Shown here piece by piece: positions 7,150 through 16,558 of a DNA stretch of 58,609 nucleotides. The notes under the pieces were generated by a model. That model did not search any database, was not told the origin of the DNA, and was given only the letters and a program-made list of their open reading frames with translations. A program made the position numbers and the translations under genes. The stretch is taken from NCBI GenBank assembly GCA_947037115.1, contig CAMQTN010000010.1:1-58609 (forward strand), in the 5' to 3' direction. How positions within the stretch are numbered: position 1 is the stretch's first letter; each line of letters opens with the position of its first letter. The stretch comes from an uncultured Lachnospiraceae bacterium. GTDB taxonomy: Bacteria > Bacillota > Clostridia > Lachnospirales > Lachnospiraceae.

Positions 7150-8643
7150 ATGAGAGGGATTGACACACAGGTTCGCAAGAACAGAAGACGCATTTTTAAA
7201 GAAGTAGCGCATCTGGCTTATCATTCTGAAAATTTAAAAGATGATATTGAGGCGCTGCCCTACAAGATTGTAGATTATGACGAGTCAGAGTATGAGAATA
7301 TATACAGAGACCGTGCCATCGTGCGGGAGCGGATCCGGCTGGCCATGGGGCTTTCCCTGCGGCCGGAAAATGTGCCTGTGCATTTGACGCAGGGGCTTGA
7401 GGAGAGTAATATCTCGGAAAAATATTACGAGCCGCCGCTTATGCAGGTTATTCCATCGGCGTGTAATGCCTGTCCGGAGAACAGCTATTATGTGACGGAC
7501 CGGTGCATGGGCTGCGTGGCCCATCCATGCCGGGAGGTCTGCCCAAGGGATGCGGTTTCCATGGTGAACGGCAAGTCGGTGATTGATCCTGAGAAATGTA
7601 TCAGGTGCGGAAAATGTAAATCGGTATGTCCCTATGATGCCATTGCCCATCAGGTGAGGCCCTGCGCAGGCGCCTGTGGCGTGAACGCCATCAAAAATGA
7701 CGAGAAAGGGCGTGCCGTGATCGATAACGATCTGTGTGTATCCTGCGGACAGTGTATGGTGAACTGCCCCTTCGGCGCGATTGCGGACAAGTCGCAGATT
7801 TTCCAGCTGATCCGTGCATTGCAGACGGGAGAACAGATTATTGCCCAGGTAGCCCCTGCTTTTGCGGGGCAGTTCGGCCCCGATGTGACGCCGGATATGC
7901 TGAAAACGGCGCTGAAAGAGCTGGGCTTTTATGATGTGTATGAGACGGCCATAGGCGCAGATCTGGGAGCCATTGCCGAGGCGGAGCATTACGCCACGGA
8001 AGTGGCCACGGGGAAGCTGCCCTTCAGCCTGACTTCCTGCTGTCCGTCATGGTCGGTGCTTGCGAAGAAATTTTTCCCGGAGACCATTGACAAGATATCG
8101 AACGCACTGACGCCCATGGTTGCCACAGCCAGGATTATCAAACAGGAACATCCGGATGCCAAGGTGGTGTTTATCGGCCCCTGTGCGTCGAAGAAACTGG
8201 AGGCGTCCCGCAGGACGATCCGCTCAGATGTGGATTTTGTGATCACCTTTGAGGAGCTGACGGGCATTTTTGAGGCCAGAGGAATTTTCTTAAAAGAGAT
8301 ACAGGCACTGGACGAGATGAAAGGCGCGACGGGCGCGGGCAGAGGCTACGGCGTGGCCGGCGGTGTGGCGAATGCCATCGAGGAGTGCGTGAAGGAGTAT
8401 TATCCGGATGTGGAAGTGCATATCGAGCATGCGGAGAGCCTGTCTGAGTGTAAGAAAATGCTGATGCTTGCCAAGGCCGGCAAGAAAAACGGCTGTCTGA
8501 TTGAGGGCATGGCGTGTCCCGGCGGCTGCGTGGCAGGTGCGGGCACCAATATTGCAATTCCTGCGGCGTCGAAGGCAGTAGAAGCATTCAAGGAGGCGGC
8601 GCCGAAGAGAATCCCCGACCAGAGTGCTGGGAATGCGGAATAG
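7150..8643 (+). CDS. Monomeric [FeFe] hydrogenase (group B type)
   Basis: Catalyses reversible proton reduction to H2, disposing of fermentation electrons via ferredoxin. The N-terminal half carries ferredoxin-like iron-sulfur motifs: SACNACPENS, DRCMGCVAHPCREVCP, EKCIRCGKCKSVCP, VRPCAGACGVNAI and DLCVSCGQCMVNCP (about residues 110-210). The C-terminal H-cluster domain has L1 TSCCPSW (about 294), L2 GPCASKK in place of the classical MPCxxK (about 343) and L3 EGMACPGGC (about 451), a combination typical of group B enzymes. Length (497) fits that group. No maturation genes (HydE/F/G) are in the window. The upstream 105-bp gap holds no terminator I could define. Confidence 0.92.
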   Translation: MRGIDTQVRKNRRRIFKEVAHLAYHSENLKDDIEALPYKIVDYDESEYENIYRDRAIVRERIRLAMGLSLRPENVPVHLTQGLEESNISEKYYEPPLMQVIPSACNACPENSYYVTDRCMGCVAHPCREVCPRDAVSMVNGKSVIDPEKCIRCGKCKSVCPYDAIAHQVRPCAGACGVNAIKNDEKGRAVIDNDLCVSCGQCMVNCPFGAIADKSQIFQLIRALQTGEQIIAQVAPAFAGQFGPDVTPDMLKTALKELGFYDVYETAIGADLGAIAEAEHYATEVATGKLPFSLTSCCPSWSVLAKKFFPETIDKISNALTPMVATARIIKQEHPDAKVVFIGPCASKKLEASRRTIRSDVDFVITFEELTGIFEARGIFLKEIQALDEMKGATGAGRGYGVAGGVANAIEECVKEYYPDVEVHIEHAESLSECKKMLMLAKAGKKNGCLIEGMACPGGCVAGAGTNIAIPAASKAVEAFKEAAPKRIPDQSAGNAE

Positions 8644-8664
8644 AGAACGGAGAGGAAACGGAAC

Positions 8665-10119
8665 ATGGAGAAAATAAGGACAAGATACGCGCCCAGTCCC
8701 ACAGGACGCATGCATGTGGGTAATCTGCGGACGGCGCTTTATGCATATCTGATCACCAGGCATGAGGGCGGGGATTTTATCCTGCGGATTGAGGACACGG
8801 ATCAGGAACGCTATGTGGAGGGGGCGGTGGATATTATTTACCGTACCCTGAAAGATACGGGCCTTGTGCATGATGAGGGACCGGATAAGGATGGCGGCGT
8901 CGGCCCTTATGTACAGAGCGAACGCCAGAAACAGGGTATTTATATGCAGTACGCAAAACAGCTGATTGAGAAGGGCGAGGCGTATTACTGCTTCTGTGAC
9001 AGGGAGAGGCTGGCCTCTCTGACCCAGACGGTTGCTGGCAAGGAGATCAACGTTTACGACAAGCATTGTCTGCATCTGTCAAAAGAAGAGGTGGAGGCGA
9101 ACCTGGCGGCGGGGAAACCCTGGGTGATCCGCCAGAACAATCCCACGGAAGGGACGACCACCTTCCACGACGATATCTACGGGGATATCACGGTGGACAA
9201 TGCGGAATTGGACGATATGATACTGATTAAGTCGGACGGGTATCCCACTTACAATTTTGCCAATGTGGTGGACGACCATCTGATGGGGATTACCCATGTG
9301 GTGCGGGGCAATGAGTATTTGTCCTCTTCACCGAAGTATAACCGGCTTTATGATGCTTTTGGATGGGAGGTGCCGGAATATGTGCACTGTCCGCTGATCA
9401 CGGATGAGAACCACCAGAAGCTGTCGAAGCGGAGCGGGCATTCCTCTTATGAAGATCTGATTGAGCAGGGATTCCTTTCCGAAGCGGTTGTCAATTTTGT
9501 GGCGCTGCTCGGCTGGAGCCCGGAGGATAACGAAGAGATTTTTTCCCTTGAGGAACTGGTGAAGCGGTTTGATTATCATCATCTGTCCAAATCGCCTGCA
9601 GTGTTCGATTATACGAAACTGAAATGGATGAACGGGGAATATCTGAAAGCCATGGATTTTGACCGGTTTTATGAGATGGCCGAGCCCTATTTGAAGGAAG
9701 CCGTGAAAGGGGACTACGACCTGAAAAAAATCGCCGCTATGGTGAAGACGAGAATTGAGATTTTCCCGGATATTAAGGAGCATGTGGACTTTTTTGACAT
9801 CCTTCCTGATTACGATGTGGCGATGTACACCCATAAGAAGATGAAGACGAATGCGGAGACGTCGCTTCTTGTGCTGAAGGATCTGTTACCGGTTCTGGAG
9901 GCGCAGGGGGATTACACAAACGACGCGCTTTATGCGGCTCTCTCCGCCTATGTGGAGGAGAAGGGGTATAAGAACGGATATGTGATGTGGCCTGTGAGAA
10001 CCGCCGTTTCCGGCAAACAGATGACGCCGGGCGGAGCGACGGAGCTCATGGAAGTTCTGGGAAAGGAAGAGTCCCTTGCGAGGATCAGAAAGGGAATCGA
10101 AAAACTTGAACAGGCTTAA
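8665..10119 (+). CDS. gltX: Glutamate--tRNA ligase
   Basis: Class I aminoacyl-tRNA synthetase charging tRNA-Glu. The HIGH-type signature is [12 protein letters not shown] (residues 8-19) and the KMSKS-type loop is KLSKRSG (about residue 251). The 484-residue length is normal, with the all-helical anticodon-binding domain at the C-terminus. GAGAGGAAACGGAAC precedes ATG 8665, 21 bases after the hydrogenase stop, so cotranscription is likely. The 3' end overlaps the proposed start of the helicase gene by 14 bases. Confidence 0.95.
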   Translation: MEKIRTRYAPSPTGRMHVGNLRTALYAYLITRHEGGDFILRIEDTDQERYVEGAVDIIYRTLKDTGLVHDEGPDKDGGVGPYVQSERQKQGIYMQYAKQLIEKGEAYYCFCDRERLASLTQTVAGKEINVYDKHCLHLSKEEVEANLAAGKPWVIRQNNPTEGTTTFHDDIYGDITVDNAELDDMILIKSDGYPTYNFANVVDDHLMGITHVVRGNEYLSSSPKYNRLYDAFGWEVPEYVHCPLITDENHQKLSKRSGHSSYEDLIEQGFLSEAVVNFVALLGWSPEDNEEIFSLEELVKRFDYHHLSKSPAVFDYTKLKWMNGEYLKAMDFDRFYEMAEPYLKEAVKGDYDLKKIAAMVKTRIEIFPDIKEHVDFFDILPDYDVAMYTHKKMKTNAETSLLVLKDLLPVLEAQGDYTNDALYAALSAYVEEKGYKNGYVMWPVRTAVSGKQMTPGGATELMEVLGKEESLARIRKGIEKLEQA

Positions 10120-12088
10120 AACCTTCTGCACGAAAAGGCAGGAGGAGGCAATCAGCCACGCAGCCGGCCCGGCCATGGTTTTAGCCGGGCCGGGCAGTGG
10201 CAAAACCTTTGTTATTGTACAGCGTATCTTCAGGCTTATCACATCACAGGGCGCAGACCCCGCCCACATTCTTGTCATTACTTTTACGAAGGCGGCCGCT
10301 GTGGAGATGCAGGAGCGGTTTTACCGCCTGACCGGGCAGGAATCCCCACCGGTCTGGTTTGGCACTTTTCACGCAGTATTCTATCATATCTTGAGAAAAT
10401 CGGCGCAGTATCGCGGATATACCATAATTACAGAGACGGAAAAAAGAAAGCTGATACGGGATATCATACATCATCACAGAAGACTGCTCTATTTGCAGGA
10501 GGAAGACATAGAGGAAATATTGACAGCCATCAGCCGATATAAAGCAGAGGCAGCGGAAAAATCCATAATGCCTCAGAGGCGGGATGCGGCGGACAATCCC
10601 ATTATGTATCAGAAGCAGGATGAGGAGGACAGTGTGCCGGAGATCCGGAAGATGAAGCAGGAGGATTTTCTTTTCCTGTTCGGGGAATATCAAAGCTGGC
10701 TGCAGGAATACTGCAAATTTGACTTTGACGATCTGCTGACGGAATGCCTGCGGCTTTTACAGACGGATGAGAAATGTCTGTCAGTATGGCGGGCACAGTT
10801 TCGCCATATTCTGGTGGATGAGTTTCAGGATATTTCACCGATGCAGTATGAGATCGTAAAACTTTTGGCAGCACCGGAAAACAATCTGTTTATCGTTGGG
10901 GACGACGACCAGTCCATCTACGGATTCCGTGGGGCAAGTCCTGACAGTATGCAGCATTTTCTGGCAGATTTTCCGAAGGCGAAGCAGATTCTTCTGGACA
11001 TTAATTTCAGATGTCATAAGGAAATCGTGCAGGCGGCGGGAGCGGTGATCGCAGAGAACGAGAACCGTATACCAAAGGAAATTTCCGCGCGCCATGAAGA
11101 GGGGGAAGGGTTTAAGATTTACAGGGAAGTATCGGAGGAGAAACTGCGGGAAGCGGTTGTCCGTGCGCTTAGAAAGGAGCAGGCAAACGGGAATCTTTCG
11201 GATTGTGCCATGATCTGCCGGACCAATCTGGATTGCGGCCTCTGGGCGCAGACGCTTGGAGAGGCAGGGATTCCCTTTGTGTTAAAGGAGCGGCCGAAGA
11301 ACCGTTTCGCCCACTTTGTGATTCAGGATATCTGTGCCTATCTGGCATTGGGACAGGGAAACTGTGAAAGACGCCATTTCCTGCGTGTGATGAACCGCCC
11401 GGTCAGGTATATGAAACGGGACAGCCTGCCCCGGGAGAGGGTGGATAGGGCGGAGTTGATTGCGTATTATAAAGATGCGCCTGCCATACAGGAGAAAGTG
11501 AAAAGGTTTTACAGGGACATCGATTATATTTCCGGTAAACGGGTGCATCTGCAGATACATTATATTCGCAAGGTGATCGGGTATGAGACCTACCTGCGGG
11601 GGAAGTATGGATCAGAGAAGGCGGAGGAATTTATCAGAAAGGGAGAAGAGTTCGAGAAATTTTCTGAAAAGTTTTTATCGGTGCAGGATATGCAGAACTA
11701 TATGCGGGAATATGCACAGGCCATGGAGGAACCGGTGAAAGAGCGGGAGGGGGTGCGGCTTATGACCATACACGCCTCCAAGGGACTGGAGTTTCGAAAC
11801 GTTTTTCTGCCGGAATGTAATGAGGGGAAAATTCCACTGGAGCAGTCCGGGACACAGACGCAGATCGAGGAGGAAAGACGGATGTTTTATGTGGCTATGA
11901 CACGCGCTGAAAATGAGCTTTCCCTCTTTTTCCACACAGAAAAAAACGGGAAGGGAGCGCCCTCCCGTTTCCTGAATCCGTTACTTTCTCATGCCTCGTC
12001 GTCCACCAGTTCGTCAAATTCGGCGGTGTCCAGAAATTCGTCAAAAGCGTCAGCTACCGCTTCGTATTCCGCATCATCCTCGATATAA
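10106..12088 (+). CDS. UvrD/PcrA-like superfamily 1 DNA helicase
   Basis: ATP-dependent 3'-5' helicase of the UvrD/Rep group. Q-motif and Walker A as [14 protein letters not shown] and [10 protein letters not shown] (about residues 27-36), motif II VDEFQD (about 236-241), motif [14 protein letters not shown], motif [13 protein letters not shown] ([11 protein letters not shown], about 556) and motif [14 protein letters not shown]. It is more compact than PcrA (about 660 residues versus 720-plus), like the short UvrD paralogs of Lachnospiraceae. TTG 10106 is chosen as the start, behind AAGGGA inside gltX; a TTG at 10076 is the alternative. The last 30-odd residues ([18 protein letters not shown] and on) are Ser-rich only because they are antisense to the acidic DUF1292 gene; the natural helicase body ends near FLNPLL. 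Confidence 0.88.
   Translation: MNRLKTFCTKRQEEAISHAAGPAMVLAGPGSGKTFVIVQRIFRLITSQGADPAHILVITFTKAAAVEMQERFYRLTGQESPPVWFGTFHAVFYHILRKSAQYRGYTIITETEKRKLIRDIIHHHRRLLYLQEEDIEEILTAISRYKAEAAEKSIMPQRRDAADNPIMYQKQDEEDSVPEIRKMKQEDFLFLFGEYQSWLQEYCKFDFDDLLTECLRLLQTDEKCLSVWRAQFRHILVDEFQDISPMQYEIVKLLAAPENNLFIVGDDDQSIYGFRGASPDSMQHFLADFPKAKQILLDINFRCHKEIVQAAGAVIAENENRIPKEISARHEEGEGFKIYREVSEEKLREAVVRALRKEQANGNLSDCAMICRTNLDCGLWAQTLGEAGIPFVLKERPKNRFAHFVIQDICAYLALGQGNCERRHFLRVMNRPVRYMKRDSLPRERVDRAELIAYYKDAPAIQEKVKRFYRDIDYISGKRVHLQIHYIRKVIGYETYLRGKYGSEKAEEFIRKGEEFEKFSEKFLSVQDMQNYMREYAQAMEEPVKEREGVRLMTIHASKGLEFRNVFLPECNEGKIPLEQSGTQTQIEEERRMFYVAMTRAENELSLFFHTEKNGKGAPSRFLNPLLSHASSSTSSSNSAVSRNSSKASATASYSASSSI
11940..11968 (-). 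terminator. Terminator of the DUF1292 gene, inside the helicase gene
   Basis: Stem ACGGG(A)AGGG / CCCTCCCGT (11946-11968, one bulge). Read on the minus strand it is followed by a run of seven T (complement of 11940-11946). It terminates the minus-strand gene within the coding end of the opposing helicase gene. Confidence 0.65.
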
Positions 12089-12330
12089 CCGAGCACAGGC
12101 TCCTCGTTGGGATCTTCCGGGTTTTCACTGTAGTGGTAGAACCAGACTTCGCCCTCCGTATTTTCGCCGTCAGCGTTCAGGGGCAGAAGAGCGATATAAT
12201 CTTTGCCCGCCACAGTCAGAATGGTCACCACGGCGCAGGTGACGTTGGAGCCGTCGTCAAGTTCCAGATCCACGGTCATTTCTTCCTTTTCAAGTTCTTC
12301 TCTGGTATTGTTTTTTTCGTTTTTGCTCAT
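11989..12330 (-). CDS. DUF1292 family acidic protein
   Basis: A 113-residue, very acidic protein of the DUF1292 (YrzB-like) family: core MTVDLELDDGSNVTCAVVTI, DYIALLPLN and VWFYHYSEN, then an Asp/Glu-rich tail ending FDELVDDEA. Function unknown; in Firmicutes these small proteins often neighbour RNA-processing or cell-division genes. The start is supported by GGAAAGGAAAATGCT before ATG 12330. It is convergent with the helicase gene and overlaps its last 100 bases, with a terminator inside that gene. Confidence 0.82.
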   Translation of the reverse strand: MSKNEKNNTREELEKEEMTVDLELDDGSNVTCAVVTILTVAGKDYIALLPLNADGENTEGEVWFYHYSENPEDPNEEPVLGYIEDDAEYEAVADAFDEFLDTAEFDELVDDEA

Positions 12331-12424
12331 AGCATTTTCCTTTCCGGGACATACAGTATAGATGCTCCTGATTACAGTTTACCATACATATACCCGCCCG
12401 GCAAAACCTAAAAACTTTTTTCGA

Positions 12425-12453
12425 TTGAAATGAAAACCGGTTTTCTGTATAAT
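12425..12453 (+). promoter_or_regulatory. Promoter with a palindromic operator in its spacer
   Basis: TTGAAA (12425-12430), 17-base spacer, perfect -10 TATAAT (12448-12453). Fourteen of the 17 spacer bases form the perfect palindrome GAAAACCGGTTTTC (12432-12445), well placed to be a repressor site controlling the GH13-like gene. Confidence 0.65.
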
Positions 12454-12531
12454 ATAAACTGACTTAACTTTTGATTCCCCGAAAGGAAACACCGCATACC
12501 GGGGATTGGGCTTGAACGGACGGAGGGTTTC

Positions 12532-14487
12532 ATGCAAAAAACATTCCAGGTAAAGCGGGTGGATCGGACTCGAATGTATCCGCTCGGCGTATCTTTTGAG
12601 GAAGAGGGACTGCGTATCTCGGCGGTGTGTGAAGGTGCAGAAGAAGCGGGGATTATTCTCTATGACCGAAAACATAAGGAAGGCGTGAGGATTCCGTTCC
12701 CGGAGGACTACCGCGTGGGAGCGGTCCGGGCCATGATGCTTTCCGGCTACCGGGACAGAAACTGCAGCTATCTTTTTTACAGGGGCGATGAGGTTTATCA
12801 GGATCCTTGCTGTAAACGTGTGGAAAATCTCTGCGGTTATGGTATGAGAAAGCCGTCTGTGCCCCACTGCCAGGTAGTTTCGGAGGTTTATGACTGGGGA
12901 AATGATGAAAATGTCCATATTCCTTTCGGGGAAATGATCTTGTATTCCCTGCATGTGCGAGGCTTTACAAAGCATCGTTCCTCCGGCGTGAAACGGAAGG
13001 GAACCTATGCCGGTGTGGCGGAAAAGATTCCCTATATGCAGGAACTTGGAATTAATATGGCGCTTCTCATGCCGGCCTATGAGTTTGATGAAATCATGCC
13101 GGAAAATACAGCGCAGACCATAGAACAGGCGGTTCTGTCCTACAAACAGGAGCTGCCAAAGCCCGGCGGGGAGGAGCAGAAACAGCCGCGCCTCAACTAC
13201 TGGGGGTTTCAGACGGGGCTGTATTATGTACCGAAGAGCGCCTATGCCTACAGCAAAGATGCGGTGGGAGAGTTCAAAGATATGGTCAGGGCTTTTCACA
13301 GCGCCGGCATAGGTGTTTCGATGCAGTTTTATTTTCCGCCGGAAATGAGGACAGCGGATATTTTGGATGTTTTGAAATATTGGGTATTAGAGTACCACAT
13401 TGACGGTTTTCACCTGATGAGTGGGGAATTGTCCATGGATATGATTGCGGATGAACCGCTTCTTGCGGAGACAATGCTGCTTACAGGGGAGTGGAATGCC
13501 CGCAGAGGGGGCGTGGGAAAGAGCAACGTCGGATGGCTGAGTGACGGATTTTTATATGATATGCGCCGTTTTATCAAAGGCGATGACAATATGATCAACC
13601 AATTTCTTTTCCACATACGGGAAAAGAAAGATGAAAACGGGATTGTGAACAGTATCGCCAGATGGGACGGTTTCCGGCTGGCGGATCTGGTGTCCTACGA
13701 ACGTAAGCATAACGAGGCAAACGGCGAGAACAATGTGGATGGAATAGACTATAATTGTAGTTGGAACTGTGGGATGGAGGGGAAGAGCAGAAAGAAGGGC
13801 ATTCAGGAACTCCGCCTGCGGCAGATGAAAAATGCGGTTACCATTCTTTTCATGTCCCGGGGGACGCCTCTTCTCTACAGCGGGGATGAGTTTGCCAACA
13901 CGCAGGAGGGAAATAATAATCCTTACTGTCAGGATAATGATATTGCGTGGATTAAATGGAATCATACGAGTATGGGGCGGGAACTTCTGGACTATACCAA
14001 ATTTATGATCGGTATGAGAAAGGCGCACGGCATTTTGCACAGCAGGACGCTCCTTCGTGGAATCGATACGCTTTCCAGCGGTTTTCCCGCCATTTCTTTC
14101 CATGGGAGAGAGGCATGGCGGCCGGATACCAGCCCCGCCAGCAGATGTATGGGAATCATGTACTGCGGTTTCTATGCGGATGCGGGTGAGAAGGAGGAAG
14201 AGCGCTTTTACTATATTGCGGTTAATATGCATTGGGAGGTAAATTATATGGGACTTCCCCAGCTGCCAAAGGGCAGATGCTGGGTTTACCGGACGTCCAC
14301 GGGAAAGGAAATTCCGGAGATTGAGGAGAACGCTGCTGCGCAGGAGATCTGTGTGCCGCCGAGAACCATTGTACTGTGTACCACGAAGGAAATACCTGTG
14401 GAGCCGGAAAAGCTGTCCAGAAAGAACGGCAGAACAGAGAAAGCAAAGATAACAAAGACGAAAGGGATGAAAAAGCCGGATGAATAA
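12532..14487 (+). CDS. GH13 glycogen-debranching/isoamylase-like protein lacking the catalytic nucleophile
   Basis: A 651-residue protein related to GlgX/isoamylase-type debranching enzymes. An N-terminal beta-rich carbohydrate-binding part (residues 1-130) is followed by a GH13 barrel: YSLHVRGFTKHRSSG, the KHNEANGENN stretch, YNCSWNCGMEG, and RGTPLLYSGDEFANTQEGNNNPYCQDND. In active enzymes region II reads GFRFD with Asp as nucleophile; here it is GFHLMSGE (about residue 291), so the Asp is missing. The region IV His-Asp pair is RWDGF, keeping Asp but not His. The general-acid Glu seems kept (LLTGEW, about 318). It may be a catalytically dead, carbohydrate-sensing or regulatory homolog. ATG 12532 follows GACGGAGGGTTTC. 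It overlaps the DUF5662 gene by eight bases. Confidence 0.8.
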   Translation: MQKTFQVKRVDRTRMYPLGVSFEEEGLRISAVCEGAEEAGIILYDRKHKEGVRIPFPEDYRVGAVRAMMLSGYRDRNCSYLFYRGDEVYQDPCCKRVENLCGYGMRKPSVPHCQVVSEVYDWGNDENVHIPFGEMILYSLHVRGFTKHRSSGVKRKGTYAGVAEKIPYMQELGINMALLMPAYEFDEIMPENTAQTIEQAVLSYKQELPKPGGEEQKQPRLNYWGFQTGLYYVPKSAYAYSKDAVGEFKDMVRAFHSAGIGVSMQFYFPPEMRTADILDVLKYWVLEYHIDGFHLMSGELSMDMIADEPLLAETMLLTGEWNARRGGVGKSNVGWLSDGFLYDMRRFIKGDDNMINQFLFHIREKKDENGIVNSIARWDGFRLADLVSYERKHNEANGENNVDGIDYNCSWNCGMEGKSRKKGIQELRLRQMKNAVTILFMSRGTPLLYSGDEFANTQEGNNNPYCQDNDIAWIKWNHTSMGRELLDYTKFMIGMRKAHGILHSRTLLRGIDTLSSGFPAISFHGREAWRPDTSPASRCMGIMYCGFYADAGEKEEERFYYIAVNMHWEVNYMGLPQLPKGRCWVYRTSTGKEIPEIEENAAAQEICVPPRTIVLCTTKEIPVEPEKLSRKNGRTEKAKITKTKGMKKPDE

Positions 14488-15016
14488 AGCATGGGAACAT
14501 TTTAAGACGATCACCCGTCATAAACTGCTGGTTATGGATGGATGCTTCCGTGTGGGGCTTTTCAGACAGGGACTGCTTCATGACCTGTCAAAATACACGC
14601 CGACTGAGTTTATGGTAGGCGCCAGATATTATCAGGGGGACAGAAGCCCAAACAATGCGGAGAGAGAGGATATCGGATATTCTTCGGCATGGCTTCACCA
14701 CAAGGGACGCAACAAGCACCATTATGAGTATTGGATTGACTACAGCGCAAGAGATATTGAGGGAGGGATGGCGCCGGCGCCGATGCCTGTCCGTTATGTA
14801 ATTGAGATGTTTATGGACCGCATTGCAGCCTGTAAAGTTTATCACGGGGAGGCTTATAAGGATCAGGACCCGCTTACTTACTATCAGTCCTCAAAAACGC
14901 CGCCGATGCTTCATAAAAAGACGAGGCGGATGTTGGAATTTCTGCTGCATATGCTGGCAGAGCAGGGGGAGGAACGGACGTTTCGCTATATCCGTAAAAA
15001 AATATTAAATCAGTAA
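14480..15016 (+). CDS. DUF5662 family protein
   Basis: A 178-residue soluble protein with conserved histidine motifs RQGLLHDLSKYTPTEF and AWLHHKGRNKHHYEYW, the pattern of DUF5662, an uncharacterised family common in Clostridia. The HD-type arrangement hints at metal binding, but no enzymatic role is established. It overlaps the end of the GH13-like gene by eight bases (ATG 14480 inside its last codons), so translation is probably coupled. Confidence 0.75.
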   Translation: MNKAWEHFKTITRHKLLVMDGCFRVGLFRQGLLHDLSKYTPTEFMVGARYYQGDRSPNNAEREDIGYSSAWLHHKGRNKHHYEYWIDYSARDIEGGMAPAPMPVRYVIEMFMDRIAACKVYHGEAYKDQDPLTYYQSSKTPPMLHKKTRRMLEFLLHMLAEQGEERTFRYIRKKILNQ

Positions 15017-15020
15017 CCTG

Positions 15021-15060
15021 CCTTTTTCTCTCGCATAGGATATGGTATGAGAGAAAAAGG
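15021..15060 (+). promoter_or_regulatory. Hairpin sequestering the SD of the Cys/Pro-rich gene
   Basis: Perfect 12-bp stem CCTTTTTCTCTC / GAGAGAAAAAGG (15021-15032 with 15049-15060) with an extra CATA/TATG inner helix. Its 3' arm runs into the AAGGAG that serves the ORF at 15073. There is no following T tract, so it looks like a translational control hairpin or an RNA end, not a classic terminator. Confidence 0.5.
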
Positions 15061-15072
15061 AGATGAAACCCT

Positions 15073-15345
15073 ATGAATAATTGTTGCCTGATTATACTTC
15101 TGTTACTTTTCTGTGGACAGAACGGAAATCGTGCCGGTCAGTCCGGCTGTGGCTGTGAAGAGCAGCAGAATCCGCCCTGTAGAAGGCCGGAGCCGCCCTG
15201 CGGCAGACCGGAACCGCCTTGTGGCAGGCCGGAACCCGAGCCTTGCGGATGCGAGGATTCCAGATTTGAGCCTCGCTTTGACCAGAGACCCTTTGGCGGG
15301 AACGGCTCGACATGTGGCTGTGAGGGCGAAGGAAACGGAATGTAA
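15073..15345 (+). CDS. Small Cys/Pro-rich secreted or spore-coat-like protein
   Basis: Ninety residues. A short hydrophobic N-terminus (NNCCLIILLLLFCG) is followed by low-complexity sequence with a tandem PPCGRPE unit (CRRPEPPCGRPEPPCGRPE, about residues 35-55) and Cys-Gly-Cys motifs (GCGCEE, CGCED, TCGCEG). I do not recognise a family. The composition resembles small coat or envelope proteins that cross-link by cysteines. AAGGAGATGAAACCCT precedes ATG 15073, with the SD partly locked in an upstream hairpin. A second in-frame set of codons in the +1 frame is only a shadow. Confidence 0.6.
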   Translation: MNNCCLIILLLLFCGQNGNRAGQSGCGCEEQQNPPCRRPEPPCGRPEPPCGRPEPEPCGCEDSRFEPRFDQRPFGGNGSTCGCEGEGNGM

Positions 15346-15362
15346 GACTGGATACAGCCTGG

Positions 15363-15390
15363 AAGGGATCGCTTTGGCGGTCCTTTTCTT
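15363..15390 (+). terminator. Probable terminator after the Cys/Pro-rich gene
   Basis: Ten-pair stem including two G-U pairs, AAGGGATCGC with GCGGTCCTTT (15363-15372 with 15377-15386), followed by TCTTCT. Confidence 0.5.
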
Positions 15391-15449
15391 CTGTGCGTAT
15401 AAGTACCGTGCATCTGCCGGTAAAGCCTGTACAGTCCTGCAGTGATTCC

Positions 15450-15478
15450 TTGACGGAAGCGGGAGGCGATGATATATT
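15450..15478 (+). promoter_or_regulatory. Promoter of trpS
   Basis: TTGACG (15450-15455), 17-base spacer, TATATT (15473-15478), 25 bases upstream of the trpS start. No T-box-like leader fits in this short gap. Confidence 0.65.
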
Positions 15479-15503
15479 ATTTAGATATGGGAGGAATGAT
15501 ACT

Positions 15504-16508
15504 ATGTTGGACGGAAATAAGATATTATTCAGTGGTATGCAGGCGACCGGAAACCTGACTTTGGGAAATTATCTGGGGGCCCTGAAAAACTGGGTGACGC
15601 TCTGTGACGAGTACCAGTGCTTTTATTCGGTTGTGGATCTGCATTCCATTACGGTAAGACAGGATCCGGCGGAGCTTCGCAGACGGGCGAGAAATCTTCT
15701 TACGCTCTATATTGCGGCGGGGATCGATCCTGAGAAAAACTGTCTTTATTATCAGTCTCATGTGTCGGGACACGCGGAGCTGGCCTGGATTTTAAACTGC
15801 TTTACCTACATGGGCGAGCTGAACCGTATGACGCAGTTTAAGGACAAGGCGGCAAAACATGCGGACAATATCAATGCCGGGCTTTTTACGTATCCGGTGC
15901 TGATGGCGGCGGACATCCTGCTCTTTCAGGCGGATGTGGTGCCGGTGGGCAAGGATCAGCTCCAGCATCTGGAAATTACCAGGGACGTCGCTCAGCGGTT
16001 TAATGCGGTCTATGGCGATGTGTTTACGATTCCGGAACCCTACATCGGAAAGACGGGGGCCAGTATCAAGAGTTTGCAGAATCCTGAGAAAAAGATGTCC
16101 AAGTCGGATGAGAATCCCAATGCCAGCATCTATCTGATGGACGATCCTGACACGGTGATCCGTAAGTTTAAGAGGGCGGTGACGGATTCGGAGGCGGCCG
16201 TCCGCTACAATGACGAACAGCCCGGCATACATAATCTGATAGACATTTACTGCGTCTGCACAGGAAAGACGCCGGAGGAGACGGAACGGGAGTTCGACGG
16301 CAGGGGCTATGGCGATTTCAAGATGGCGGTGGGTGAAGCCGTGGTGGGCGTTCTGAAACCATTGCAGGAAAAATACGAGGATCTCGGAAAAAACAAGGAT
16401 TATATCGACAGGATTATCAAAGAGAACGGGGAAAAGGCAGCATATTTTGCCAATAAGACATTGCGCAAGGTGCAGAAAAAGGTGGGATTTCCCGAGAGAA
16501 TCCGCTGA
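15504..16508 (+). CDS. trpS: Tryptophan--tRNA ligase
   Basis: Class I synthetase charging tRNA-Trp. HIGH-like region GMQATGNLTLGNYLGAL (about residues 10-26), conserved WILNCFTYMGELNRMTQFKDK, DQLQHLEITRDVA, and KMSKS as KKMSKSDENPN (about residue 196). Length 335 is normal. The start is ATG 15504, preceded by GGGAGG; the frame is open further upstream but without family sequence. It has its own promoter at 15450-15478. Confidence 0.94.
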   Translation: MLDGNKILFSGMQATGNLTLGNYLGALKNWVTLCDEYQCFYSVVDLHSITVRQDPAELRRRARNLLTLYIAAGIDPEKNCLYYQSHVSGHAELAWILNCFTYMGELNRMTQFKDKAAKHADNINAGLFTYPVLMAADILLFQADVVPVGKDQLQHLEITRDVAQRFNAVYGDVFTIPEPYIGKTGASIKSLQNPEKKMSKSDENPNASIYLMDDPDTVIRKFKRAVTDSEAAVRYNDEQPGIHNLIDIYCVCTGKTPEETEREFDGRGYGDFKMAVGEAVVGVLKPLQEKYEDLGKNKDYIDRIIKENGEKAAYFANKTLRKVQKKVGFPERIR

Positions 16509-16558
16509 CACTGGGATATACAACAGCTCTCAGGAAAAGAAAATCAATGGAGGAAAAC

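Noticed and set aside
7285..7989. Long minus-strand open frame of 234 codons
   Set aside because: Antisense shadow of the hydrogenase gene, rich in His/Arg/Leu as expected for a mirror frame.
12379..13299. Long minus-strand open frame of 306 codons
   Set aside because: It is the antisense of the GH13-like gene; no SD and no family-like sequence.
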